A program made the position numbers and the translations under genes. This document shows, piece by piece, positions 1 to 9,743 of a stretch of 64,000 bases of DNA. Numbering within the stretch: position 1 is the first letter of the stretch; each line of letters opens with the position of its first letter. The stretch is taken from assembly GCF_029931775.1 (NCBI RefSeq), contig NC_079322.1, positions 78,491,326-78,555,325 of the forward strand, given 5' to 3'. The stretch is from Euleptes europaea (Eukaryota > Chordata > Lepidosauria > Squamata > Sphaerodactylidae). The notes beneath the pieces are model-generated. The model made no database searches, was not told the DNA's origin, and worked only from the letters and a program-made list of their open reading frames with translations.

Positions 1-1889
1 ATAGCTTTGGTTCTGAGCCTTCTCTCCCAGTCAGTGGGTCCCATTAACACAGCAATACGGAAGCCAGAAGAGCATCTCAGGACGATGCTACGAATTCTGA
101 AATGCAAAAGACACTTGGAGGCAGGTTTCATCAGTAGCAAGTTTCTGCTCTGGAAATATGAGGCTAATTATACCAGCAGCTCCAGCAGATAAATGGAACA
201 GAATGGGTGAGGCCTGTCTTTACACTCACTGATGCCATTCCCAAGGTGAGCGAGATCACGAATGCAGCAGGGAGAAAGCGAGGACTGGGACTGAACCCGG
301 GACCGACTGGGTGCAAAGCAACGGGCTTGACCACCATCCCCAACACGCCCTGGAAAATGCAGCAATAAGAACAAGCCATTTTAGAAAGGGAGACTTTAAA
401 CCGCCCAAACTGGGAACATCCTTCAAAGGAAATCATCATACTAGATGGTCTGTGAGCAGCTTGTTCTCTTCTCCCGCCCCCTCTGAAACCATATTTAGAG
501 CAGGGACTAATTTTTGTTCTATGCTCAAACCTAGCTAAAATTAGCTGCCCATTTTAATCAGAACACTGCTCTTGGGAAAAGTCAGAATCGCATTTATGAG
601 CTCGTGGGCTGGAATAGAGAATCACTGACCTCCCTGATTTTTCACTCGTGTGTCATGCCTGTCATCTAAATGCATTCTTTTGAACATGGCCAAATCCTTG
701 ACGTGAAAGCCCTGGGAAAATTAAATGCCACTTCAGCCCCCGTCTCAGTTCTTTTGTAAGCGAATGCAAGTGTATACATGTACACAAACGCGCATTCCCC
801 TCTCTCCCCTTGCAGACTGGTCTCCCTTATGAAGTTCCACTCAGGGGGGTAAAATGCATTCTGTTTTCTGGGAAGAACTTCCCCATAACTTTACCAAGCA
901 TATATGGCAAATAAAACTCATTCATCCATGAAGCCCGTATATAGCCACAATGGTATGACAGGAAGCACACAGGAAGGGTGGAAAGCCAGAAGGGTTGTCA
1001 GCTTTATCCAGCAATGAAGAAAACAATGTCAGTTTTTAGGAGCTAGAGAGACAAAACGCCAGTCCTGGGCAGTCAGACAACATCCTTTCGAATCCCAGGT
1101 GCCCAGGAATTTCCCAGTCCAGACACCCAAGGAGTGGGCACATGGATTTCACCAGAGTCACATTTGCTAGGCTGTGCAAAGCTGAATGCACAATACTGAG
1201 CTGGCCTCATGCCTTAATGTCCCCGGGAAGAACGTCTCCTTTCTCTCCATGGCACAAAAAGCTTGGTGGCACATTCTGTGACACTACTTTGCACAATGCG
1301 TGGTTTCGACGCTGCCTGCATGCAGCCTCCCCCCCCGACCAGCCTCTCTTCACCACAAGCAGCCACACCAGCCGTTCTCTGCCCCCCTTGCCAGTCCTGT
1401 TCTACCCACAGCGCCACACCTTCTTTGCCAAGGCCACATTCCCATTTAGTACTACAAGCAATATGTTGCTCTCTCCACCATCTTTCTATCTCACTCTTTG
1501 CCAACAAAGGAGACATTTTTTTAAAAAATAACATACAGTAATTGACAGGGAGATAATTTCTCTCTTCCTGAACTTAGGCTTGGTATGCAAACAATCAAAG
1601 ACAAATTCAAATAAGTAAGAGAACTGGAGTTCATGAATCCCATGGCTTTTGCCTGAATTCTGAAGAATTATGGCTTGCTTCTTGCTCTGGAAAAACTGGC
1701 CTCATGCATTAACAGAGCTCTAGTATTCAAATTCTTACACACTAAAAAATGCTGCAGCAAGATATTGTGGTAATCTTTAGTACTCCAGATGCTGAAGGGT
1801 ATTTTCTGCATCTCATTGCTTCATTTAGCCTCTCTTCTACTTCAGCTACTATCGGAATACAGTGGTGCAAATTCCCACTTCCCATGTTC

Positions 1890-2050
1890 TGTGAAGGAAG
1901 CACAGGTGGAACACTTGATTTGCACGAAGAAGGTCCCAGGTTCAATTCCCAACATCTCCATTTAAAAAGGACCAGGCAGGAGGTGATGTGAAAGAACTCG
2001 GCCTGAGACCCTGGAGAACCGCTGCCAGTCAGAACGGATAGATTGATGTG
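1890..2050 (+). mobile_element. tRNA-derived SINE, family A (diverged)
   Basis: Contains a B-box-like GGTTCAATTCC and the family's GTGATGTGAAAGA and GCTGCCAGTC segments, with many differences from the better copies. Family A consensus here: head GGGGCTGTGGCTCAGTGG, B box GGTTCAATCCC, tail GGCAGCTTCATGTGTTCATG. Confidence 0.7.
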
Positions 2051-2171
2051 GCATAAGGCAGATTTATGGGTGCGTGTTTCTTTTCTGGGACTCAGTGATG
2101 CTAAACGCATTCAACTTTTGGCTGTTCTGCAATAAAATACAAACAGACCCGCTATGAAATTAAGCCTTCTA

Positions 2172-2745
2172 GAATCATAGAGTTGGAAGGGACTACTAGG
2201 GTCATCTAGTCCAACCCCCTGCACAATGCAGGAAACTCACAACTACCTCTCCCACACACACCCAGTGACCCTTACTCCATGCCCAGAAGCTGGCCAAGAT
2301 CCCCTCCCTCCCTCCCATGAACTGCCCAAGGTCATAGAATCAGCATTGCTGACAGATGGCCATCTAGCCTCTGCTTAAAAACCTTAAGGGAAGGAGCACT
2401 TACCACCCTCTCTAGGAAGTCTGTTCCACTGAGGAACCGCTCTGTTAGAAAATTCTTCCTAGATAGAAACTCTTTTGATTTAATTTCAACCCGTTGGTTC
2501 TGGTCTGACATTTTGGGGCGACAGAAAACAACTCAGCATCATCCTCCATATGGCAGCCCTTCAAGTACTTGAAGATGGTTATCATATCCCTTCTCAGTCT
2601 TCTCCTCTTCAGGCTAAACATACCCAGCTCCTTCAACCTTTCCTCATAGGACTTGGTCTCCAGACCCCTCACCATCTATGTTGCCCTCCTCTGGACACGT
2701 TCCGGCTTGTCTACGTCCTTCTTAAATTGTGGCGCCCAACAATAC
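2172..2745 (-). mobile_element. CR1 LINE 3' end
   Basis: The minus strand encodes the CR1 ORF2 C-terminus ([20 protein letters not shown]) and ends in the usual 3' UTR with GGTTGGACTAGATGACC and an ATTCTATG-type tail at 2172. Confidence 0.9.
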
Positions 2746-2904
2746 TTCTGTTTGTTGTTGGCAGCTTTGGAAGCCAGCACAAACTATTTCAAAGCAAAGG
2801 AATAGGTTTTATTGAAATGTAGAACGGGGTATGTGAATGGAAACAAAGATCACATTTTCTTGCCCAGTTCTGTTGTTTTTCTGTGGTCAATAGTGTTTTA
2901 TTGA

Positions 2905-3115
2905 CACACATGAAGACTTCTACTGAATCAGACCCTCGGCCCACCAAGGTCAGTTTTGTCTACTCACTGGCAGCAGCTCTTTAGGGTCCCAGGCTGAGGT
3001 CTTTCACATCACCTACTGTTTGGTCATTTAAACTGGAGATACTGCTGGGGATTGAACCTGGGACCTTCTCCATATTAAATGGAGACTCTTCCATTGTGAC
3101 ATTGCCCCTCCCCTA
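2905..3115 (-). mobile_element. SINE family A
   Basis: Reverse copy beginning CACATGAAG and ending at the tRNA-like head CCCCTCCC; B box visible as GGATTGAACCTGGG. Confidence 0.85.
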
Positions 3116-3406
3116 CTGAATATTTGCTGCTCCCCGTGGGGCTTTAATTGGTTATTTTTATCTCTATGTATGCAGCCCCAGTTACCACTTGGCCAAGGAT
3201 TATTGCGCAGAATGCAATTTACTACAAGAGATACAGGGCAGGAGAAAAAGGGTCTTTTGGGGTCCGAATCCCTTATGAGAGAAAATGGAAGAGAGGAGGG
3301 CAAAAAGGAGACAAAAAAGGATATAAATGAAGTAAGCAAATGAGTAAGTAAGATGCCAGGGGGGGTCCCCTCAACCACCCATGACATGCCAGGAGGGAAC
3401 GGTGAT

Positions 3407-3610
3407 TAAGGTTGCCAACCTATAGGTACTAGCGGGAGATCTCCTGCTATTACAATTGATCTCCAGCCGATAGAGATCAGTTCACCTGGAGAAAATGGCC
3501 GCTTTGGCCATTGGACTCTGTGGCACTGAAGCCCCTCCCCAAACCCCACCCTCCTCAGGCTCTGCCCCAAAAACCTCCTGCCAGTGGCAAAGAGGGACCT
3601 GGAAACCCTA
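3407..3610 (+). mobile_element. hAT-type MITE (TAGGGTTGCCA family)
   Basis: 204 bp from TAAGGTTGCCA to AACCCTA, flanked by ACGGTGAT and ACGGTGAC (7 of 8 bases), i.e. an 8-bp target duplication. Non-coding, non-autonomous DNA transposon. Confidence 0.85.
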
Positions 3611-3815
3611 ACGGTGACCAACCCACTGCCTGGCAAAATGCATGCCAGTATAAGGCAGCTTCATGTGTACATGCCAATGCATTCCCACCCCACCCCCCAG
3701 GAAATGGCTGGAAGGCAGGAAGGGAAGCAAATTAGGTCTGAAGCGAGACAGTGCCTGAGTGGTAAAGGGGCAAACCCCACAGGCCACCTTTCGAGTGCCA
3801 CGATGAAAGAAACGC

Positions 3816-3893
3816 AGAATCATAGAATTGGGACCACCAGGGTCATCTAGTCCAACCCCCTGCACAAGGCAGGAAATTCACAACTACCTAAAC
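3816..3893 (-). mobile_element. CR1 LINE 3' tail fragment
   Basis: Short reverse fragment of the CR1 3' UTR (GGGTCATCTAGTCCAACCCC) just left of the CpG island. Confidence 0.8.
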
Positions 3894-4141
3894 ACTAATC
3901 TAAAAAAAATAAAAAAGTGTTTCCAGCAATTGCGAACTTCATTCAAAATTATGGCAGCCTCGAACTTATGGGAGAAGCCAGCCTGCAGGGACCCCCCCCC
4001 TCTCCAAAAAGAAGTGGGGGGTTCCTCCCCCTCCCCAACCCACGCCCAAGTGCTCAATGAGGAGCCCCTCCCCCGCCCAGACAGACACGCCCAGCCGGCC
4101 CCGCCCCCCGGCAGGCCCCGCCCCCCCGCCTCATGACTCGC

Positions 4142-4171
4142 CTTTTTGCCCCGCTTGCCTTCCTCCTCCAT
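4142..4171 (-). CDS. CCM2: CCM2 coding exon 1 (MEEEGKRGKK)
   Basis: Read on the minus strand from 4171, the ten codons give MEEEGKRGKK. Mammalian CCM2 begins MEEEGKKGKK, and its first coding exon is exactly 30 bases long (mutations there are named c.30+n), so both sequence and length fit. CCM2 is the cytoplasmic PTB-domain scaffold that links KRIT1 and PDCD10 to MEKK3 signalling in endothelial cells; the PTB domain is encoded further left, outside the window. The start context is GACATGG (G at -3 and +4), which is strong. The exon ends AAG|gcgagt, a GC donor with otherwise good consensus. The open frame continues past the donor to about 3884, but that part is GC-rich intron and not CCM2-like. 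The exon sits in a CpG island, as expected for a widely expressed gene. Confidence 0.88.
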
Positions 4172-4174
4172 GTC

Positions 4175-4195
4175 TCAGGCGGGGCCCGGAGCCAT
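4175..4195 (-). other. Short upstream ORF before the CCM2 start
   Basis: On the minus strand an ATG at 4195 opens a six-codon frame (MAPGPA) that stops at 4175, three bases before the CCM2 ATG. Its start context, GACATGG, is identical to that of the main start. If transcription begins to the right of 4195 this uORF would be in the leader and could lower CCM2 translation. Whether it is transcribed is not shown by the sequence. Confidence 0.5.
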
Positions 4196-5190
4196 GTCCC
4201 CGCCCGGGTCCCCCCGCCCCTCCGCCTTCAATCCGCCGCCATCGCCGCACCCGGAAGAGCCGGAGGCTTAACGAGGGGAAGAGGCGCCGCCGCCGCGGCA
4301 ACAACTTTTCAATCCTGCCGCCATCTTGGGCGTCGGCATCCCCGGCATGCCCCGCGCGCTCTCGCCTCATGCAGGCCTCGCTGAGCCAGCCGCCGGTTAG
4401 GCGCCGGAGGACTGACGTCAGTCCTCCGAAGGAGGACGAGCGAGAGGAAGGACAGAGAAACGTGTGGGGGAGCAGCTGGCAGGGCGCATGCGCGCGTTCG
4501 GAGACACGGCCCCGAGACAGAAAACGCAATGTTGTGCGCAGCCTTTACTTCCGCTTGTAGGTAGACTCTGCGGGGCGGCAGGGGTAACATGGTTGCATTC
4601 CTCGGTGCACGGTTCCCTCGCAGTGCTGCGCAAGTCTATATGCATGGGGTTAGGCTGCAAAAGTGCCGCGTTTAAAACCGCTTTTCTTCCTCTGCCAGGG
4701 AGACTTTCACGATCTGCGATACAGAACCGGAAACCCTTCCACAGCCTCACGAAGACTGCAACTCCTATTGCGGCTCCATCCCCTGCCTGCTAGGTACAGG
4801 AAGCTGGATGTTGATTGGCCGCTGAGCGGAGTAGTAGTCACAACAAACCGCTAGGGGCCGCATAGGTTAAGGAAAGACCTCGTGCTGAAAGGGGCGGAGG
4901 GAATCGAGCGTGATGACGCCACGCGCACGCAGAGAACCGCGGTACCTGGCAGCATGGAGGGAGCGGCGTGTTCCGTCTCCCGGGCAAGGGGACGCTGGAA
5001 TCCGTTGCCATCCGTGGCGGCGGGGCCCCGGTGCTCGTTGGGACACGGGCGAGGCGGGTGGGTTCATTCCGGGTTTGCGGTAGTTTAAACGGGGAGCGGT
5101 CTCGGCTGCTGGTTCCTCGATGTCGTCCATCCTTGCGGACTTCTGTTCCCGGGAGGGAGCGCGGCCCTTCGCCCCCGCCTGTGGCAGGGA

Positions 5191-5582
5191 GTTACTGTAC
5201 GGTGCACGTTGGGAATTGTAGTTTATTTGTGGGGAATGGGCAGCTCTTGTGCAGAGTTCTAGGAACAGGTAATTGCTGGTTGCTCCTTTGCTCCCCCTTT
5301 TTTTTTTGACAACCTGTCCTTAATCTTGCCCTCTTGAGCCTTTGCCAGGTCCCCCTGTGAGCCACGTGGGTGTGTAGCGTGTAAGACACACTGTTTGCGC
5401 GTCTGCAAGAGTAGGGCTTAGGGCTACAAACTCTGCAAGTGCTTATGCAGGGCTTTTGGGTTTCTTACGTGTCGTCCTTCCTATGGTGACACTTGGTCCA
5501 CAGCTCCGATTTGTCCCCTTTTCTTATTGTGACTAGTGGCTTGCGTCGCCCTTGGCCCTCACGTTGCTTTTCTTCCTTTCCA
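5191..5582. other. CpG island shore; possible first-exon donor
   Basis: No gene or repeat is recognised. GAACAG|gtaatt at 5268/5269 is a usable splice donor and could end the first exon of the plus-strand locus seen at 6940-10040. If that locus is coding, the long frame through this donor (4968-5309) does not match the phase required by the exon at 6940, so this link fits a non-coding first exon better. Confidence 0.25.
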
Positions 5583-5775
5583 GGGATGCCAGCCTCCAGG
5601 TGGGACCTGGGGATCCCCTGGAATTACAGCTCAATTCCAGACTACAGAGATCAGTTCCCCTGGAGAAAATGGCTGCTTTGGAGGATGGACTCTGTGGCAT
5701 CATACCCCGCTGAGGTCTCTGCCCTCCCCAGGCTCCACCCTCGAGTTTCCAGGAGAGCCCTACCTCCCCTGTTCC
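5583..5775 (+). mobile_element. hAT-type MITE, diverged
   Basis: GGATGCCAGCCTCCAGGTGG start and the AGAGATCAGTTCCCCTGGAG core identify the family; the right end is worn. Confidence 0.7.
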
Positions 5776-6363
5776 TTTCTCTTTCATCTCCAGGCGTGAC
5801 CGTCCACCTGTAGCCTTGAGGCTCAGCGAAAGGGATGCAGTTTCTTAAGGTAATGCTGTGGCAGTGGAGAACTGCTGTGAACAGCTGTTGGGGCCACATC
5901 CCTTGACCTGTGGGGATTTCTGGGAGGAGGGGGCCTGTTGCCCCTTTGGTCTTCTTAGTGATCATATGCCTGGTGCGCTGGGAGGTAAGAAGATGTGTTT
6001 TCTAAATGGTTCCTGCTACCTTTTGTTTTTTTTATGGGGTTTGTATGCCGTTTCATACTTTAGAAGGTAGCTTGTTTACAGTAATAACGACAAAGCAACT
6101 GCATCAGTACATTGTAATTGTATCTCTCACAATGTATAAAGAACTGTGGTAATCAAACTGCATGGCTGATCGTAACAGTAGCCCTTCAAGGAAGGCCTGT
6201 ATTCTCATCCCTGTTTGCAGAGAGAGACACTTGCCTAAGGCTGCCAAGCAAGTCCATAGTGGAGGCAGATTTTAACCTGATGCATAGTTAGACATCATTG
6301 TCTCCCACTGAGTTTGCCAGCTCTCAGTGCCACTGCGTTTAAAATTTTGGAAAAGCGTCTAAG

Positions 6364-6541
6364 CCAGGAGTGTCAAACTCAGTTGTTACGAGGGTGGAAT
6401 ATGATATAAATGTCACTTGGCCACGCTGGGCCTCGCCACACCCAAACTGAGAGTGGGGTGTGTGTGGCTGGCTTGGGGGCCAGATAAGACCTCTCAAAGG
6501 GCTGGATCCGGCCCTCAGGCCTTATGTTTGATACCTCTGGT
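6364..6541. mobile_element. hAT-like MITE (second family)
   Basis: Ends CCAGGAGTGTCAAACTC and ATGTTTGATACCTCTGG form imperfect terminal inverted repeats; interior GGGCTGGATCCGGCCC is common in hAT-derived vertebrate repeats. Confidence 0.6.
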
Positions 6542-6939
6542 CTAAAATATTCTAAATGCCAGCAAATAAACTAAAAGAGAGCATTTAATCATTCTTTGAC
6601 AGCGGTTGTCAGAGTACACCAGTGGACTCTACAGTCTGTCTCCATGAACTTTGGAAAAAATGTGTGCTGCTTCTTGGTATGTTAGGGTAAGGCGCACAAA
6701 CTTTTTTTTTCAGGCTTGGGCAATTCTCAGCTTGCTGAAAGCAAGCCTGTTAGCCACCTCTTAACTATGGCCTGACCATCCAAACGTGATTGGGGTTGGA
6801 GGGCAAGACCCCTTATTTTGCCTTCCTATATAATGAAACAAACAAAAAAAGATCCTGGGGCCACAGAAGAGCGCATGCCTTCCTGTTCTCTCCACGGGCG
6901 CCAGATTTCCAACAAAGGGCCTCTGTTATCTCTCTTCAG

Positions 6940-7137
6940 TCCAAGATGCCAGAACAACAACTTTGCCTGGGACCCGGATGAGCTAAATGAGGAGGAAACT
7001 GATCTTGCCTTTGAAGCCCTCCTGGTTCTGGGGAACCGTGCCTTCTCGGGGCAGCTCCTTTGTAGAGTCCTGTCCAATGGGGTCGAAGCACTGCAGTGCC
7101 CTGACGTGAAAATGGCTGTTCTTCATCGGAGTGACAG
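6940..7137 (+). CDS. Candidate exon of an unnamed plus-strand gene between CCM2 and MYO1G
   Basis: The segment has a good acceptor (ttatctctcttcag|T) and donor (GACAG|gtgagg). Between them one frame stays open for 65 codons, ending KMAVLHRSDR with the last Arg split AG|G. It includes an acidic run, DPDELNEEETD. The exon from 9744 begins with G, completes Arg and continues FHEEIPDKD, so the phases fit. I do not recognise the protein. By position and strand this is where mammals carry SNHG15, a non-coding snoRNA host gene once listed as C7orf40, but I could not show sequence homology, and the open frame may be fortuitous. It is not part of a recognised repeat. Confidence 0.42.
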
Positions 7138-7308
7138 GTGAGGGTTTCCAATGGGCAGGCCTCGTGCTGCAAGAACAGCTTTGAGCCTCAGTAAGGTGGC
7201 TTTCTAGGTCGTTCCTGGAACAGCTTCTCGGTGCCCAAGGCTCATGTCCAAGGGGGCTTTGGCTGCTGGCCCCCAGAGTGGCATTTGGTCATCTTTTAAG
7301 ACCATATA

Positions 7309-7428
7309 CCCTGACCTGGTTGGCTCAGGCTAGCCTGATCTCGTTAGATCTCAGAAGCTGAGCAGGGTTGGCCCTGGCTAGTACTTGGATGGGAGACCAC
7401 CAAGGAAATCCAGGGTCACTACGCTTGA
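7309..7428 (+). mobile_element. 5S-rRNA-derived SINE, head only
   Basis: GATCTCGTTAGATCTCAGAA through GTACTTGGATGGGAGACC resembles the internal promoter of 5S rRNA. The BovB-like tail is missing. A retroposed SINE, not a 5S gene. Confidence 0.8.
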
Positions 7429-8349
7429 CGGCACTGTCTTTACATAAGTTATGTTTGGCAGTTGTTGGTTAGGTACGCTTTCTGTTCTGTGACAGAGAAT
7501 TTTGTACATTAAGAGAAGTCGTGTGTTGGTTTTCTTGCATGTTGTTGGTTTGCATCGGTGCAGAGTTTCAGGGCGAGGTACAGAGAGGAAGTAATCATCC
7601 GTCAAGGTTGCTGTTGTGATTGGGGAGAGCTCTGCAACCTTTGGAATTATTTTAGTCATAGTTTTATAGCAAGAAGGCCAGAAATCAACTTTTACAAAAT
7701 GATTGCTGAGAGATTCTCTGGGTGGGAGAATGCCAGCCTTGATAGCAGCTATTGCCAGATATTACGGGGAAGGGGTTTCCTGCTTCCCCCTCGCAAGCCT
7801 TCCAGCATGGCTGGGTCTTGCCCATGACCCTGATCACTCCTGTAGTGCTTGCAAGAGAAAACCTGAGATGGTTTGAGGCCTTGCTCCGCTCCACCTTCGG
7901 GGTGAGGTTATAGAAATCTCAGACAAGCATTGTCTAGCTGCTCTTGGAGGTGGCGTGGGAAAGGACCCCCCCTTCTGTTACGAGTTCCCCTGAGGGAGCC
8001 CTTACAGCAGAAGCTTAATTTGAGGCTAGGGAGCTCTGGCAGTTGGCCAAGAGCCTCTGAAGCCCGGGAGTTGTCACAGCACTGAAGAAGGAAACAACAA
8101 CAGCAGCTTCCTTTCCTAGTGCAGGGCAGAGGGTGGTCTGCCATTCCACACAAGACCTGCGTGATCACAGAGTTTACTGCTTGGCGTCCTGCTGGTGACT
8201 TGTAGAATAAACTGCATAACGGAAAAACATGTACATTTATAAACCGTATCGGTATCAATTCATTGGCAAGGTTTTATTGTAAGGCCCAGTGTGTGTATAA
8301 AGAAGGATACATCACATACATATCTGCCCTTTCTTATTTTTGTAGGCTT

Positions 8350-8560
8350 GGACACACGAAGCTGCCTTCTACTAAATCAGACCACCAGTCCATCAAGGTC
8401 AGTACTGTATACTCGTACTGGCATCAGCTCTCCAGGGTCTCAGTCTGAGGGCTTTCCCATCACCTACTGCCTGGTCCTCTTGAGATGCCAGGGCTTGAAC
8501 CTGGGACCCTCAGCATGCAAAGCAGAGGCTCTTCCACTGAGTCACAGTCCCTCTCCATGG
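8350..8560 (-). mobile_element. SINE family A
   Basis: Reverse copy with ACGAAGCTGCCTTCTACT at the left and GAGTCACAGTCCCTCTCC at the right (tRNA-like head). Confidence 0.85.
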
Positions 8561-8956
8561 CTTGTCTGTTTTTAACTGAGTCTGTTTAAAAGGGAGACTT
8601 TTGGACCCATGGGTAGGAAGCTCAGAAACCAAGTAGAGGAGTTCATAGCTGCTTAACAGCAGGCTCAGCTGCCTCATCTTGGCATGGATGATTCCCTGGG
8701 AGGAGTGTGCTTGCTGCTGCTGAGTTGTCTGGGGGTGTGGTCCTGTTTGTCGTAGCCATATCTGATGAAGTGGGTACCTTGTGCCAATCACAGCAGCAGC
8801 AAATACAGGCCACGGGTTTCTGCAGCCTTGGACTCTCCATGTAGACAAGAAATGGAAAACCCTGCTTGCTGAAGACTATATTCCAGGAGGTATAGAATGG
8901 TTAGAGCAGGAGAGAATTGGCTAAAAGAAAGGGAGAAGTTGATTAGACAGATTAAC

Positions 8957-9182
8957 AAAGGATAGGTCTCAGTGGGTAGCCGTGTTAGTCTGTTTGCAGT
9001 AGTCAAAAAGGGCAAGAGTCCAGTAGCACCTTAAAGACTAACAAAAATATTTTCTGGTAGGGTATGAGCTTTCTGAAGAAGTGAGCTGTGGCTCACGAAA
9101 GCTCATACCCTACCAGAAAATAATTTTGTTAGTCTTTAAGGTGCTACTGGACTCTTGCCCTTTTTGACTAAAGGATAGGTCT
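8957..9182. mobile_element. Palindromic retroposon with 13-bp target duplication
   Basis: AAAGGATAGGTCT occurs exactly at 8957-8969 and 9170-9182. The 200-bp body between them (8970-9169) has a short unpaired head (CAGTGGGTAGCCGTGTTAGT...) followed by two 73-bp inverted arms, 9001-9073 and 9097-9169, that differ at one base, around a 23-bp centre. The right arm ends exactly at the target duplication. A target duplication of this length is typical of LINE-driven insertion, not of DNA transposons. Related, older pieces are at 35480, 45295, 48600 and 60405. Confidence 0.85.
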
Positions 9183-9397
9183 GTTAGTGGCTGCTAGCTC
9201 TGGTGATCAGAGGGAAAGCTCATTGGTAACCTTAAGACCAGTGCCAGGAGACAACGTCAGGGGAAGGCCTTGGCCTCTATGCCCTGCTTTTGGACCTCCA
9301 GGGCAAACTTATTTAACCTCTCCCACCAGTTTCTTGAATCTGCACCTCTTTCCTTCTAACTGTTGTTATGCTGTGAAAGAGGCCTGAATGTTGATGC

Positions 9398-9634
9398 AGT
9401 ACAATCACCTTCCCTTCCCTACAACAGGCACTCTGTGAGATAGGTGGGGCTGAGAGAGCTCTAAGAGAGCTGTGACGAGCCCAAGGTCACCCAGCTGGCT
9501 TCATGTGGAGGAGTGGGGAAACAAATCCAGTTCTCCAGATTAGTGTCTGCCGTTCATGTGGAGGAGTGGGGAATCCAACCCAGTTCTCCAGATCAGAGTC
9601 CACCGCTCTTAGCCACAACACCACACTGGAGGCT
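9398..9634 (-). mobile_element. tRNA-derived SINE, family B
   Basis: Reverse copy. Family B reads GAGCCAGCTTGGTGTAGTGG at its head, GGTTTGATTCCCCACTCC as B box, and ends GGCATATAAAAACCAA plus a CTT-rich tail. Internal part is duplicated (two GTGGAGGAGTGGGGAA blocks). Confidence 0.8.
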
Positions 9635-9743
9635 ATGCAAGAATAGGGTGGTCATGGCCACAAGATTTGGAAACCTCTGGCCTAAATGTGCAACTGCTTC
9701 ACCAGCGTTCCTGACCTTCAGCATCTTGGCTGTTTCCTTCCAG

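Larger units (their letters stand above)
1..4141 (-). other. CCM2: CCM2 intron 1 (part)
   Basis: This is inferred to be the first intron of CCM2, because the first coding exon lies just to the right on the minus strand and the gene runs leftward. The first 1.9 kb is mostly unique AT/GC-balanced sequence in which I see no exon. The rest holds a SINE, two CR1 fragments and one hAT-type MITE. No second CCM2 exon (expected to begin near PGIVSPFKR) is seen, consistent with the very long intron 1 known in mammals. Confidence 0.7.
4060..5190. promoter_or_regulatory. CpG island promoter of CCM2, possibly bidirectional
   Basis: Across this 1.1 kb CpG dinucleotides are dense and C+G is high, in sharp contrast with the flanks. 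The left end holds the CCM2 first coding exon (minus strand). The right half (about 4880-5190) is over 700 bp upstream of that exon and is followed on the plus strand by a candidate spliced locus, so the island may drive both directions. An inverted CCAAT box (ATTGG) lies near 4812-4818. No TATA box is evident. The long ORFs through it are by-products of GC-rich sequence with few stops. Confidence 0.75.
7138..9743 (+). other. Inferred intron of the unnamed locus
   Basis: This would be the intron between the two candidate exons. It contains a 5S-type SINE, a tRNA-type SINE, a palindromic retroposon and a second SINE. About 850 bp (7430-8280) is unique. If the locus is the SNHG15 counterpart, an H/ACA snoRNA (SNORA9) might lie in one of its introns. 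I looked for an H/ACA hinge and ACA tail and found none convincing. Confidence 0.35.

Noticed and set aside
4057-4560. A 167-codon plus-strand ORF and its minus-strand mirror in the CpG island
   Set aside because: Proline/arginine-rich low-complexity products of GC-rich DNA with few stops; only MEEEGKRGKK on the minus strand matches a known protein.
7309-7428. A 5S rRNA gene
   Set aside because: Only the internal promoter part is similar, with many changes, and other copies carry a BovB-like tail: a SINE.
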